Part shown: piece by piece, positions 16,405-25,163 of the stretch | Layout: each line of letters opens with the position of its first letter | Numbering within the stretch: position 1 is the stretch's first letter | Assembly: GCA_039191215.1 (NCBI GenBank) | Contig: JBCCXT010000014.1 | Span: 3,677-67,676 of the forward strand | Length of the DNA stretch: 64,000 nt | DNA from: HKCCE3408 sp039191215 | GTDB lineage: Bacteria; Pseudomonadota; Alphaproteobacteria; Rhodobacterales; Rhodobacteraceae | Direction of reading: 5' to 3' | Program-made: the position numbers and the translations under genes | The notes under the pieces: generated by a model | The model's input: the letters and a program-made list of their open reading frames with translations, nothing else | Told to the model about the DNA's origin: nothing | Database searches by the model: none

Positions 16405-19179
16405 CTATTCCGCCGCGATCTTGCTCGCAGCCTCAGCCCGGACAGCACAGAATTTAAACTCCGGAATTTTGCCGAACGGATCGAGCACCGGGTTTGTCAG
16501 CACGTTCGCTGCCGCCTCGACAAATGCGAAGGGCACAAAGATCATATCAGGTGAGACGTCGCGATCCGATCTTGCCATGAGCTCAATGGTGCCGCGCCGC
16601 GTAGTCAGCCGGATCATCCCGCCCGGCTCCACGCCAAGCCTGCGCAAGGTCGAGGGATGGAGCGAGCAATTGGCCTCCGGCTCCAGCGCGTCGAGCGTTT
16701 TCGATCGGCGGGTCATAGAGCCGGTATGCCAATGCTCTAGCTGCCGCCCGGTTGTCAGGATCATCGGGTATTCTGCATCGGGCGTTTCGTCAGGCGGCAC
16801 AACCGTCGCCGGTGTGAATTTCGCGCGCCCCTCCGGCCGCGGGAAGCCTTCCCCGAAGACGATGGCCTGGCCGGGATCCTCGGGGCTGAGCGAGGGGTAG
16901 GTGACCGCGTTTTCACCTTCGAGGCGTTCCCAGGTGATGTTGTCGAGCGAGCCCATCACCTTTTTCATTTCAGCAAAGACATCGCTTGGATGCGTGTAGG
17001 CCCAATCCAGGCCCAATCGCCGCGCAAGCTCAACCGTGATCCACCAATCCTCGCGCGCCTCACCAGGCGGTGAGAGCGCTGGACGGCCCATCTGGACCTG
17101 ACGATTGGTGTTGGTCACCGTCCCGGTCTTTTCGGCAAATGCCGATGCGGGCAGGATGACATCGGCGAAGTTGGCCGTTTCGGTTAGAAATATATCTTGC
17201 ACAACAAGGTGCTCGAGCTTGGCCAGGGCTGCGCGAGCATGGTCGAGATCGGGGTCGGACATGGCGGGGTTTTCGCCCTGAACATACATGCCTTTGATGC
17301 GCCCCTCATAGGTGGCGTCGATGATCTCCACGACGGTCAGTCCGGGCTCTGGCGCTGGCGCGTAGCCAACCGTTGCGGCGAACTTTTCGCGCACTTCAGG
17401 GCTGGCGACACTTTGATAATCGGGCACCACCATCGGAATGAGCCCTGCGTCAGATGCACCTTGCACATTGTTTTGGCCGCGTAACGGATGCAGCCCAGCG
17501 CCCGGCCTGCCCACCTGGCCGCACATTAGTGCAAGGCTGATCAGACAGCGCGAATTGTCGGTGCCGTGCACATGTTGAGATATCCCCATGCCCCAGAAGA
17601 TCATGGCGGCTTTCGCTCCTGCGAAGGTGCGCGCAACGTCGCGGATCAAGTCCGGCTCAATGCCACAAAGCTCGGACATCGCCTCCGGCGAATAGTCGGC
17701 CAGATGGGCTTTCTCTGCCTCCCAGTTTTCGGTGTAGGCATCGATATATTGTTTGTCGAAGAGCCCCTCTTCGACGATCACGTGGGAGATTGCATTCAAC
17801 AGCGACACGTCCGAGCCGGGGCGGAATTGCAGCATATGGCTGGCGTAGGTCTTGAGCGCCTGACCCCGTGGGTCGATGACAATCAACTTCCCGCCACGTT
17901 TGGCAAATTGCTTGAAATAGGTCGCGGCAACCGGATGATTGGCGGTTGGGTTGCAGCCGATGACGATAGCGCAATCGGCGTTTTCGATCTCATTGAAGGT
18001 CGCCGTCACAGCGCCTGAGCCGACATTTTCCATCAACGCAGCCACAGAGGAGGCATGGCAGAGCCGCGTGCAGTGATCGACATTATTATGGCCGAAACCC
18101 TCTCGGATGAAGCGCTGGAAGAGATACGCCTCCTCATTGGTGCATTTCGCCGATCCGAAGCCCGACACCGCGGCCCCACCATGGGCCTGTCTGAGCTTTG
18201 CCAGACCGCCCGCCGCGGCATTCAGCGCCTCATCCCAGCTTGCTTCACGGAAATGAGTCAAAGGATTTGCTGGATCGACGTTCAGCCCTTTGGCCGGAGC
18301 ATCCGCGCGTCGGATCAGCGGTTTGGACAGCCTGTGCGGGTGGTGGATATAGTCAAAGCCAAACCGCCCTTTCACGCACAGGCGGCCTTCATTTGCCGGG
18401 CCATTTATGCCTTCTACGTATTTCACGCGGCCGTCCTTAACCTTCAGGCTGACCTGGCAACCGACGCCGCAAAATGGGCAGACGCTTCGGACTTCCTCGT
18501 CGAAATCGGCGCGGTCGCCGACTTGCGCCTCGTCGACAACACTCGACGGCATAAGCGCTCCCGTCGGGCAGGCCTGGACGCATTCGCCGCAAGCCACGCA
18601 GGAGCTTTCGCCCATCGGGTCGCCGAAATCGAAGACCGGATAGGCGTCATGGCCGCGCCCGGCCATGCCGATCACATCATTAACCTGCACTTCGCGGCAG
18701 GCACGCACGCAAAGCCCACATTGAATGCAGGCATCGAGATTGACGCTCATCGCGACATGGCTGTCGTCCAAAAGCGGAATTCGGCCCTCTTCCAGTTTGG
18801 GAAAGCGGCTTTCGGACACGCCGTTGAGTTCGGCCATGTTCCAAAGATGGGCCGATTTGTCATGGGCAACATCGCGCGCCGGTTGGTCGGCGACGAGCAT
18901 TTCGACAACCATCGCGCGGGCCTTTTCGGCCCGCTCGGATGCCGTTTTCACAACCATGCCCGCGGCGGGTTCGCGGATGCAGGATGCCGCCAGTACACGT
19001 TCGCCCTCGATCTCGACCATACAGGCGCGGCAATTGCCGTCCGGGCGATAGCCAGGTGCGGGCTTGTGGCACAAATGCGGGATGACCAGGCCGCGGCCAT
19101 TGGCCACCTCCCAAATGGTTTCACCCGGCTTGGCCTCAACTTCTTGGCCATCCAAGGTAAAGCGGATCGGTTCCGTCAT
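16405..19179 (-). CDS. Formate dehydrogenase alpha subunit (molybdenum, iron-sulfur)
   Basis: A 924-residue FdsA/FdhA-type catalytic subunit that oxidises formate to CO2. The N-terminal NuoG-like region binds [2Fe-2S] (Cys37, 50, 53, 67) and [4Fe-4S] clusters, including ferredoxin-type CxxCxxCxxxC at 151-161 and 194-204. The catalytic part begins with CPFCGVGC (234-241, with Cys268). Cys374-His375 in TRLCHASS is the likely Mo ligand and proton acceptor, a Cys in place of selenocysteine. The molydopterin-binding C-terminal domain is complete. No FdsB, FdsG or FdsD gene is adjacent, so the electron acceptor is unknown. The start is an ATG with GGAGCG upstream. Confidence 0.9.
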   Translation of the reverse strand: MTEPIRFTLDGQEVEAKPGETIWEVANGRGLVIPHLCHKPAPGYRPDGNCRACMVEIEGERVLAASCIREPAAGMVVKTASERAEKARAMVVEMLVADQPARDVAHDKSAHLWNMAELNGVSESRFPKLEEGRIPLLDDSHVAMSVNLDACIQCGLCVRACREVQVNDVIGMAGRGHDAYPVFDFGDPMGESSCVACGECVQACPTGALMPSSVVDEAQVGDRADFDEEVRSVCPFCGVGCQVSLKVKDGRVKYVEGINGPANEGRLCVKGRFGFDYIHHPHRLSKPLIRRADAPAKGLNVDPANPLTHFREASWDEALNAAAGGLAKLRQAHGGAAVSGFGSAKCTNEEAYLFQRFIREGFGHNNVDHCTRLCHASSVAALMENVGSGAVTATFNEIENADCAIVIGCNPTANHPVAATYFKQFAKRGGKLIVIDPRGQALKTYASHMLQFRPGSDVSLLNAISHVIVEEGLFDKQYIDAYTENWEAEKAHLADYSPEAMSELCGIEPDLIRDVARTFAGAKAAMIFWGMGISQHVHGTDNSRCLISLALMCGQVGRPGAGLHPLRGQNNVQGASDAGLIPMVVPDYQSVASPEVREKFAATVGYAPAPEPGLTVVEIIDATYEGRIKGMYVQGENPAMSDPDLDHARAALAKLEHLVVQDIFLTETANFADVILPASAFAEKTGTVTNTNRQVQMGRPALSPPGEAREDWWITVELARRLGLDWAYTHPSDVFAEMKKVMGSLDNITWERLEGENAVTYPSLSPEDPGQAIVFGEGFPRPEGRAKFTPATVVPPDETPDAEYPMILTTGRQLEHWHTGSMTRRSKTLDALEPEANCSLHPSTLRRLGVEPGGMIRLTTRRGTIELMARSDRDVSPDMIFVPFAFVEAAANVLTNPVLDPFGKIPEFKFCAVRAEAASKIAAE

Positions 19180-19305
19180 CGCGCGCGCTCCTGTCGTCGG
19201 AAGGCATGCTATCCGGTTTCAGCGCAAGCTGCGAGCCCCAGGCACGACTTGGCGGCCGCAAATTGCGGCATTGCCCCGGCTGGTTCGGGGCGATAGGCAA
19301 AGCCC

Positions 19306-19947
19306 ATGGGTGAAATTGTTCTAGTTCGGCACGGGCAGGCGAATTCCGCCGCCGAGGACGAAGCAAGTTATGACCGTTTGAGCGAGTTGGGCCGCCAGCA
19401 GGCCCGATGGCTTGGCGATTGGATGAGCGTACATGGCTGGGCGTTTGATCACGTCTTGTCGGGCACGCTCAATCGGCAGCGCGACACCGCGCAGGAGATG
19501 GGCCATCTTCCCGATCAGGACGCGCGGTTGAACGAGCTCGATTATTACACATTATCGGCCGCAGCACGGGACAAATTGGGCATCCCGCTGCCCAGCCCGA
19601 CAGAATTTGCCAATCACATGCCGCGCGTGATTGAGGCCTGGCGGCAGGCCGAGATCCAAGGCGCCGAACCGTTTCAGAACTTCAACAGCCGGGTGCGTGA
19701 GATGATGGTTGAGGCGGCGATACCGGGGCGGCGGTTATTATGTGTCACATCGGGCGGTGTGATCGGGATGATCCTGCATCAATTGTTGGAGCTCGATCTG
19801 CGCCATATCGGAAATGTTGTCATGCCAATTTTTAATACATCCGTCCATCGGCTGAGCGTGCTGCCTGATCGCACCATCCTTGCAGGCTTTAATGCCACAC
19901 CACATCTTGAGACCCCTGAAAGGGCCTATGCAAGGACCTATTATTAA
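19306..19947 (+). CDS. Histidine phosphatase family protein
   Basis: A 213-residue phosphoglycerate-mutase-like phosphatase. The catalytic RHG motif is near the N-terminus (LVRHGQAN, His8), with the second His region in CVTSGGVIGM rather than the canonical GHG, so the second catalytic His is not obvious. The spacing DHVLSGTLNRQRDTA fits the family's SxLxRxxxTA motif. Substrate unknown. It is divergent from the formate dehydrogenase gene (126-base gap). Confidence 0.8.
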   Translation: MGEIVLVRHGQANSAAEDEASYDRLSELGRQQARWLGDWMSVHGWAFDHVLSGTLNRQRDTAQEMGHLPDQDARLNELDYYTLSAAARDKLGIPLPSPTEFANHMPRVIEAWRQAEIQGAEPFQNFNSRVREMMVEAAIPGRRLLCVTSGGVIGMILHQLLELDLRHIGNVVMPIFNTSVHRLSVLPDRTILAGFNATPHLETPERAYARTYY

Positions 19948-19975
19948 TCGCTGCGAGGCAGACAGGTCGTGCGGG

Positions 19976-20022
19976 CCTCCTCAAGCCCCCTTCGGGAGCC
20001 CTCGTCGCCCCGCGCTGCCGCG
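19976..20022 (+). repeat. Degenerate copy of a 48-bp intergenic repeat
   Basis: This segment aligns, with a few one-base gaps, to the repeats at 44092-44139 (opposite strand) and 53461-53508. The shared core includes CCTC.TCAAGCC, a short hairpin and a GCCGCG end. It lies between convergent genes. This is the weakest of the three copies. Confidence 0.4.
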
Positions 20023-20047
20023 ACCAGGCTTCAAGCGAGACCGCGCG

Positions 20048-20365
20048 TCACGAAACGTCGTCTTTGGCAGCGGTGACATCAACACCCAGAGCTTCAAGCC
20101 CAGATTCCAGATGGTCGGCGAAATGCGGCGAGCCCAAGAGGTAGTCGGCCGTTGGTACCGTGGCCTCGGCCCGAGCCGTGGCCGCCGCTTCGGCCAGTTC
20201 TTCGGCCTCAAATGCGCCGCGTCCGATCCACATCACGGCGACCAGTTCGGCCGCCTCATCTTCGTTCAGCGCCTTGATGAGACCACGCAATTCGAGCTCT
20301 GCACGGGGGAGTTCGTGGCCCATCAGGATGACCTGTGCGACTTTGTGGGTTGAAACAGCAAGCAT
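20048..20365 (-). CDS. DUF3775-like protein
   Basis: A 105-residue soluble protein resembling DUF3775: an N-terminal helix (VSTHKVAQVILMGHEL), a central ELVAVMWIGRG motif and the C-terminal TADYLLGSPHFADHLESGL. The family has no known function. It is the last gene of the minus-strand operon that begins with the amine oxidase at 24411, 29 bases after the SDR gene. Membership of the RpoE-linked operon is inferred from position. Confidence 0.7.
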   Translation of the reverse strand: MLAVSTHKVAQVILMGHELPRAELELRGLIKALNEDEAAELVAVMWIGRGAFEAEELAEAAATARAEATVPTADYLLGSPHFADHLESGLEALGVDVTAAKDDVS

Positions 20366-20394
20366 CGTCGATCCCCTTTGCGGATGCCGCGATA

Positions 20395-21126
20395 CTACCC
20401 CAAGAGCCGCCGAAAGAGCCAGACCGGCATGAAAGGTGCCGCCCGGAAGAACCAGGCAAACGGCGCTGGGAAGGCGGCGTGGAACCCACCCGCCGCCATT
20501 GCATCGACGAAAGCTGTCGCGGCGTCATCGGGCTCCATGATTTGGGGCATGGTGAAGTCGTTTTTATTGGTCAGCCTAGTGCGGATATAGCCTGGATGGA
20601 TGATCTGCACCTCAACCCCTGTATCCTTGAGGTCCAAATCGAGCGTATCGGCGAGCGAGGCGGTTGCAGCTTTTGAGGCGCTGTAGCCAACCGCACCAGG
20701 CAGCCCGCGATACGCCGAAAGCGAGCCTGTCAGAACGATATGGCCCGCACCACCTTCGGTCATGGCGGGGATGACATGGCCGAGGCATCGGACAGCACCG
20801 GTGAAATTCACATCGATCATGGTCAGCGCTTTTTCGGTATCCCATTGCGTCGACTGCATCGGCCAGTAAAGCCCGGCGAGATAGACAAAACCGTCTATAT
20901 CACCGGCCATTTCAGCGGCATGCGCGACGGAAGCCGCATCGCTCACATCCACGGGCACGACCTGCGCCCGGCCCGGCAGCGAGGCGGCAAGCTCTGCAAG
21001 GCGATCCTCAGACCGGGCCGACAGGATCAGGTCCACACCCATCCGGCTGAGCCTTTCAGCCACCGCGCGGCCCAATCCCTCGGACGCACCGACCAGCCAG
21101 TAGCGCTTACCGCTCCATTCCCGCAT
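20395..21126 (-). CDS. Short-chain dehydrogenase/reductase
   Basis: A 243-residue classical SDR. The Rossmann motif is GASEGLGRA (about 12-20), the active site Ser lies in LTGSLSAYRG, and the YSASK catalytic Tyr-Lys pair is intact (GYSASKAA). The C-terminal end is hydrophobic and aromatic (WFFRAAPFMPVWLFRR), suggesting membrane or lipid contact. The start at 21126 (MREWSGK) places it 15 bases after the MFS gene. A homologous SDR belongs to the RpoE-dependent operon of Rhodobacter sphaeroides as I recall it, so a lipid-related substrate is plausible. Confidence 0.85.
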   Translation of the reverse strand: MREWSGKRYWLVGASEGLGRAVAERLSRMGVDLILSARSEDRLAELAASLPGRAQVVPVDVSDAASVAHAAEMAGDIDGFVYLAGLYWPMQSTQWDTEKALTMIDVNFTGAVRCLGHVIPAMTEGGAGHIVLTGSLSAYRGLPGAVGYSASKAATASLADTLDLDLKDTGVEVQIIHPGYIRTRLTNKNDFTMPQIMEPDDAATAFVDAMAAGGFHAAFPAPFAWFFRAAPFMPVWLFRRLLG

Positions 21127-21140
21127 GCCTTTCACCCCGT

Positions 21141-22361
21141 CTAATCCGCCTCGATCGGCCCGGCCCACAAAAGCGCCAGGGCTGCCAGTTTCAATACGCA
21201 AGGTAGCCCGGCGTAAAGAACGGCAAGCAGGCTGAGTGCAGCGGCAGGACTGTCGCCGCCTGCGACGTAGCCGGCGTGTTCCAGCGCGGGCAACAGCAAG
21301 ATCGCGGCCAAAGCCAGCGACAACTTGGTCACAAATGCCCAAAGGCCAAACCCTGCCGTGCCGGTTGGGGCAATCACCTCCATGCGGCGTGCGAATATCG
21401 CAGGGACCAGGGTGAAATCCGCACCGATGGCAAAACCCGAGATCACGCAGATCACAGCGAAGATTCCACCATCCCCGGCGCCCAGAAAGGCCACGGGCGC
21501 GAAGGCCGCTATGTTAACCGCCATGGCGATGCTAAGCGCGCGACGCGTGCCGACGGATCTGCTGAGCCTTGGCCAAACAACAGCGCCAAGGGCGGCCGCG
21601 AGAAAGAAAATCACCAGAAGTGGGCCGGCCCAATCGGGCGCCGCCAAAACGTCTTGGACGAAGAACAAAAAGAGCGACGATGATACGGCAACCGGTGCTG
21701 CATTGGCCAAGCCAATAAGGAGGATGCGGCGCGCATTCGGGTCGCGCAGGATCGTAAAAAAGTCACTCAATTTGGCTGAAGCGCCCTCGTCTGGGGTGCT
21801 CCATTCAGGGCGCATGACCAGCCAGGCGAGCAAGCACAGCGCCATGAAACCGAGGGCGAAATTGGTGTAACCTGCGCCGGTTCCGGCCAACAGTGTGGGC
21901 GCGACGGCCGCCGCACAGACGCCGACAAGGGCACCGGTTTCGCGCCAGGCCGCCAAGCGCAGATGTCCGCCCGCGCCCAATCCCGACGCCTTGGACACGC
22001 CACGGGCATAAAAGGAAATCGTCAGGAAAGAATAGGCCGAAAACAGAACCGTGAGCATGGCGGCAAACCATAAAAGCGGCGCAACCGGCGGCTCGACGGC
22101 AAAAAGCCCCAGCATCGACACGGCCAATGCGACAATCGCCAGGCTGACCGAAAGGGTGCGTCGGCGGATCAATCGGCCCGATAGCCAGCCAAAAAACGGG
22201 TCCTGGACCACATCCAAGAGCCGCAAGAAGAACAAAACGCCGGATAGTGCCGTCAACCCGATCCCAAATTTGGCGGCATAATAGGCCGGGGCGTGCAGAT
22301 AAATCGGCAGCCCCGCCGCGGCCAGCATCGCCGCGAAAAGGCCATAGGCGGGCAGCTTCAC
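21141..22361 (-). CDS. MFS transporter of the sugar/cation symporter type
   Basis: A 406-residue membrane protein with about 12 hydrophobic segments. It shows the GPH/MFS_2 family motif FFLRLLDVVQDPFFGWLSGR (residues about 35-54), whose Asp pair is normally involved in cation coupling. The GTG start at 22361 overlaps the stop of the DUF1365 gene by four bases (GTGA), so translation is coupled. The longer upstream frame would run through that gene and is rejected. Substrate unknown; in the RpoE-linked operon it may export or move a lipid or its precursor. Confidence 0.85.
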   Translation of the reverse strand: MKLPAYGLFAAMLAAAGLPIYLHAPAYYAAKFGIGLTALSGVLFFLRLLDVVQDPFFGWLSGRLIRRRTLSVSLAIVALAVSMLGLFAVEPPVAPLLWFAAMLTVLFSAYSFLTISFYARGVSKASGLGAGGHLRLAAWRETGALVGVCAAAVAPTLLAGTGAGYTNFALGFMALCLLAWLVMRPEWSTPDEGASAKLSDFFTILRDPNARRILLIGLANAAPVAVSSSLFLFFVQDVLAAPDWAGPLLVIFFLAAALGAVVWPRLSRSVGTRRALSIAMAVNIAAFAPVAFLGAGDGGIFAVICVISGFAIGADFTLVPAIFARRMEVIAPTGTAGFGLWAFVTKLSLALAAILLLPALEHAGYVAGGDSPAAALSLLAVLYAGLPCVLKLAALALLWAGPIEAD

Positions 22362-23119
22362 TGGCTGATTTCGTCGGCCGGTGGTGCTGGCCTGACGCGG
22401 TAGCGTGCGCCTTTCCACCAGAGCTTGAGCGCTTGCCAATGAATCAGCCCCAAGACGCGACGGGACCCCATCGGCCGACGCAAACACGCGCCCAAGATGG
22501 CTCGGTTGGTCAAGGGCGCGCGCGGGCCAGTGAGCGTTGCAACAAGCCCCCCATTTCCGGCGCTATAGTCGATCCAGATGGCAATTCGGTCGCTGTCGAT
22601 ATCAAACCGAAAGCGGTAGCCTCCCTCAATCGGCTGGAAGGGCGAGACATAAAAGACCTTGGCCGCCGCGATTGTATCGCTCCGGGTGATCGGTCCGTGG
22701 TCGGCTCGGTGGCAGAGATAGGAATGACGCTCACCAAAGGTGTTGGTGACCTCCGCGATCACAGCCCGCAGCGCGCCGTTCAGATCATGGGCCAGCCAGA
22801 AACTGACTGGGTTGAAGACATGGCCAAGGACGCGCGGCTGGGCCACCAAGGTCAATGTGCCGTTGGTAACCGCGTCCAAGCCATGCGCCGCAAAGACGTC
22901 CCGCGCCCAAGGAGCGCCCCGACCTGCACCCGGCGCACCGCCATGGTCGCAATCCCAGAGCGCCGTGAGATTGCGGCGGTTGCGGGAAAACAGCAGCGGG
23001 CCCCGGGGCGCCGCTTCGGGGTCGATCGCCAAATAATCGACGCGATAGCGGAATGCGTTCCGCGTCGCACCGCGACGGCCGTGAAACGTCTCGCCCGCGA
23101 TATGTTCCGGCTGGCTCAC
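22358..23119 (-). CDS. DUF1365 family protein
   Basis: A 253-residue DUF1365 protein. It has the family's N-terminal AFRYRVDYLAID region, then FNPVSFWLAHD, and KVFYVSPFQPIEGGYRFRFD, the most conserved segment. DUF1365 genes regularly stand beside FAD amine oxidases and fatty-acid-modifying enzymes in singlet-oxygen regulons; the biochemical role is unproven to my knowledge. The start is a GTG at 23119 overlapping the amine oxidase stop (GTGA), which is why the longer in-frame ATG at 23215 is rejected. Confidence 0.87.
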   Translation of the reverse strand: MSQPEHIAGETFHGRRGATRNAFRYRVDYLAIDPEAAPRGPLLFSRNRRNLTALWDCDHGGAPGAGRGAPWARDVFAAHGLDAVTNGTLTLVAQPRVLGHVFNPVSFWLAHDLNGALRAVIAEVTNTFGERHSYLCHRADHGPITRSDTIAAAKVFYVSPFQPIEGGYRFRFDIDSDRIAIWIDYSAGNGGLVATLTGPRAPLTNRAILGACLRRPMGSRRVLGLIHWQALKLWWKGARYRVRPAPPADEISQ

Positions 23120-24411
23120 GCGGCCGCCGCACGGGCGAGGCTTTGGGCCTCGATCCCGACCACAACATCCATCGCGCTGGCATAGCCATCTTCGTGGAAA
23201 CCGTTTTTCATCCATGCCCCACAGAACCAGGTCGCGTTGGTGCCGTTCATGTCCGCAATCTCTGACTGCGCCCGCAAAGCGGCCAGGTCATAGACCGGAT
23301 GGCGGAAGGTGACACGATCATAGACCAGGCGTTCATCAATTTGGACCCGGCTGTTGAGCGTCACGAAATGCGGATCGGATTGCGGGATGGGCTGCAGTGA
23401 ATTCATCCAATAGGTCAGATCGATTGGGCCGCCCTTATGGCCGATATGCTCGACATAATTCCAGCTTGACCAGGTAATCCGCCGCTTCGGCATGACCGAG
23501 CTATCGGCGTGCAGGACGGCATCATTGGGTTGGTACTTTACCGCCCCAAGTGCCTTTTTTTCAGCCTCAGACGGATCGGCCAGCATGCGCAAGCTGTCAT
23601 CGGCATGTGTCGCAAAGACCACCTCATCGAAGACCATGTTGTCGCCGCCTGCGCGCAACACAACGCCACCCACTCGGGCCACGGCGTCGACCGGTGTGCC
23701 CAGACACAAAGTAACCCCGCGATCCACCAGGGCCGCTTGCAAGCGGCGGACATATTCGATTGAGCCGCCCTGAACCGTCCACCACTGATGCTGGCCGTAG
23801 ATCTGCATCAGATGATGGTTGCGGAAAAACCGGATCAAAGCTTGGGCCGGAAATGCGAGGATTTCCTCTTTCGGGGTTGACCAGATCGCGCCCGAGATTG
23901 GCGCCAGGTAGTAGTCGCGAAACCAAGGCCCAACCTGCATTTGATCAAGAAACGCACCCAAACTGATGGCGTCATCATCTGCCAGCGCTGCGGCCTGTGC
24001 GTTAAAGCGCATCAAATCACGCACCATGCGGCGAAAGTCAGCGCGCAGCACATTATGCGGCTGCGCAAGCAGGGCGCGTAGGTCCCGCAAGCCGTATTCA
24101 ATTCGCCCGCCATCGATCGAGGCCGCAAAGCTCATATTCGACTGTGTCACCGGCACGCCAAGCTCATCGAATAGCCCGGTTAGGCCCGGGTAATTGGGGT
24201 AGTTGAAGACGATGAAGCCGGTATCGACAGGCTGGTCGCCGTTTTTGCCGGCCATGACCGTTCGGGCGTGACCGCCCAGCCTGTTTTCAGCCTCAAAGAG
24301 CGTCACATCGGCTTGTTCTGCAAGGTGGTAGGCCGCCGCCATCCCCGAGATGCCGCCGCCGACAACTGCTATTTTGCGTCGGAGTGCGGGCGTAAACTGT
24401 TCGAATGGCAA
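23116..24411 (-). CDS. FAD-dependent amine oxidase-like protein (RpoE-linked, possibly lipid-modifying)
   Basis: A 431-residue flavoprotein. The dinucleotide-binding VVGGGISGMAAAYHL (about 16-30) is followed by the FAD ribose acidic residue in LFEAENRLGGHA, the PVDTGFIVFN motif, and a C-terminal FCGAWMKNGFHEDGYASAM. The start codon is TTG with AGAGAGG six bases before. Its homologue in R. sphaeroides (the gene next to rpoE-chrR) has been linked to membrane fatty acid modification under singlet oxygen, including furan fatty acids; I recall this from the literature and cannot confirm orthology. First gene of the operon that runs to 20048. Confidence 0.85.
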   Translation of the reverse strand: MPFEQFTPALRRKIAVVGGGISGMAAAYHLAEQADVTLFEAENRLGGHARTVMAGKNGDQPVDTGFIVFNYPNYPGLTGLFDELGVPVTQSNMSFAASIDGGRIEYGLRDLRALLAQPHNVLRADFRRMVRDLMRFNAQAAALADDDAISLGAFLDQMQVGPWFRDYYLAPISGAIWSTPKEEILAFPAQALIRFFRNHHLMQIYGQHQWWTVQGGSIEYVRRLQAALVDRGVTLCLGTPVDAVARVGGVVLRAGGDNMVFDEVVFATHADDSLRMLADPSEAEKKALGAVKYQPNDAVLHADSSVMPKRRITWSSWNYVEHIGHKGGPIDLTYWMNSLQPIPQSDPHFVTLNSRVQIDERLVYDRVTFRHPVYDLAALRAQSEIADMNGTNATWFCGAWMKNGFHEDGYASAMDVVVGIEAQSLARAAAA

Positions 24412-24479
24412 GGGAAACCTCTCTGTCTGTCTTGGTTGTTTTACGCGGCGGTCGATTGACTGGATTAACAGAAAGTTTT

Positions 24480-24507
24480 TGATCCGGGGTTCGCGCGCGC
24501 TCGTAAG
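24480..24507 (+). promoter_or_regulatory. Candidate RpoE-type promoter of the sigma/anti-sigma operon
   Basis: TGATCC, 18 bases, then TAAG. This resembles the R. sphaeroides RpoE promoter form (TGATC near -35 and TAAG near -10), which would make the operon autoregulated. The sigma gene starts 105 bases downstream. No clear matching motif for the divergent amine oxidase operon was seen in the 201 bases between the two. Confidence 0.55.
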
Positions 24508-24612
24508 CCCTGTATGCTGTTATCGAACGACCGTGCAGAGAACGCCGGGAGTGCACAGAGCTCGCCCGATATAGGCCAGCGACGTGCGCTCTGCCGGAGG
24601 CATGGAGACGAG

Positions 24613-25161
24613 ATGACACTCGCAGATGCGTCGGACGCCCAATGGGTGGCCAAAATGCTGGCTATCGCGGAGCAACAGGACCGTTCCGCCTTTGCCGACG
24701 TCTTTAGACACTTCGCCCCAAGGGTGAAGGCGTTCTTGATGCGTGGCGGGGCTGATGAGGCCCTGGCAGAAGAATGCATGCAAGATGTGATGACGACCTT
24801 GTGGCGCAAGGCGCGGCTTTATGATCCGGCCCGGGCTTCGGTCTCGACCTGGATTTTCACCGTCGCTCGGAACCGCAAGATCGATCTGCTGCGCAAATAT
24901 GCCCGACCTGAGCCCGAGGAATTGCCTTGGGGCCCGGAAGAAGAACCCGAACAAATCGAGGTCGTGGCCTTAAAACAGGATGGAAAACGCCTCGCCGAAG
25001 CGCTCCGCAGCCTGCCGGAAAAGCAGCGCATGTTGATAGAGAGAGCCTATTTCGGTGAAATGACTCACACAGAAATCGCTGAACAGACCGGGTTGCCCCT
25101 TGGCACAATCAAGTCGCGCATTAGGTTGGCGCTCGAGCGGTTACGGCATAGTATGACCTGA
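24613..25161 (+). CDS. rpoE: ECF sigma factor, RpoE/ChrR type (group ECF11-like)
   Basis: A 182-residue ECF sigma factor closely resembling R. sphaeroides RpoE. Region 2 includes FRHFAPRVKAFLMRGGADEALAEECMQDV read across the helix pair and DPARASVSTWIFTVARNRKIDLLRK. A short acidic linker (PEPEELPWGPE) follows, then region 4 with LPEKQRMLIERAYFGEMTHTEIAEQTGLPLGTIKSRI. In that family it drives the response to singlet oxygen and organic peroxides. I chose the ATG at 24613 because it begins MTLADASDAQW; the upstream frame is shadow. The partner anti-sigma follows two bases after the stop. Confidence 0.93.
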   Translation: MTLADASDAQWVAKMLAIAEQQDRSAFADVFRHFAPRVKAFLMRGGADEALAEECMQDVMTTLWRKARLYDPARASVSTWIFTVARNRKIDLLRKYARPEPEELPWGPEEEPEQIEVVALKQDGKRLAEALRSLPEKQRMLIERAYFGEMTHTEIAEQTGLPLGTIKSRIRLALERLRHSMT

Positions 25162-25163
25162 AA

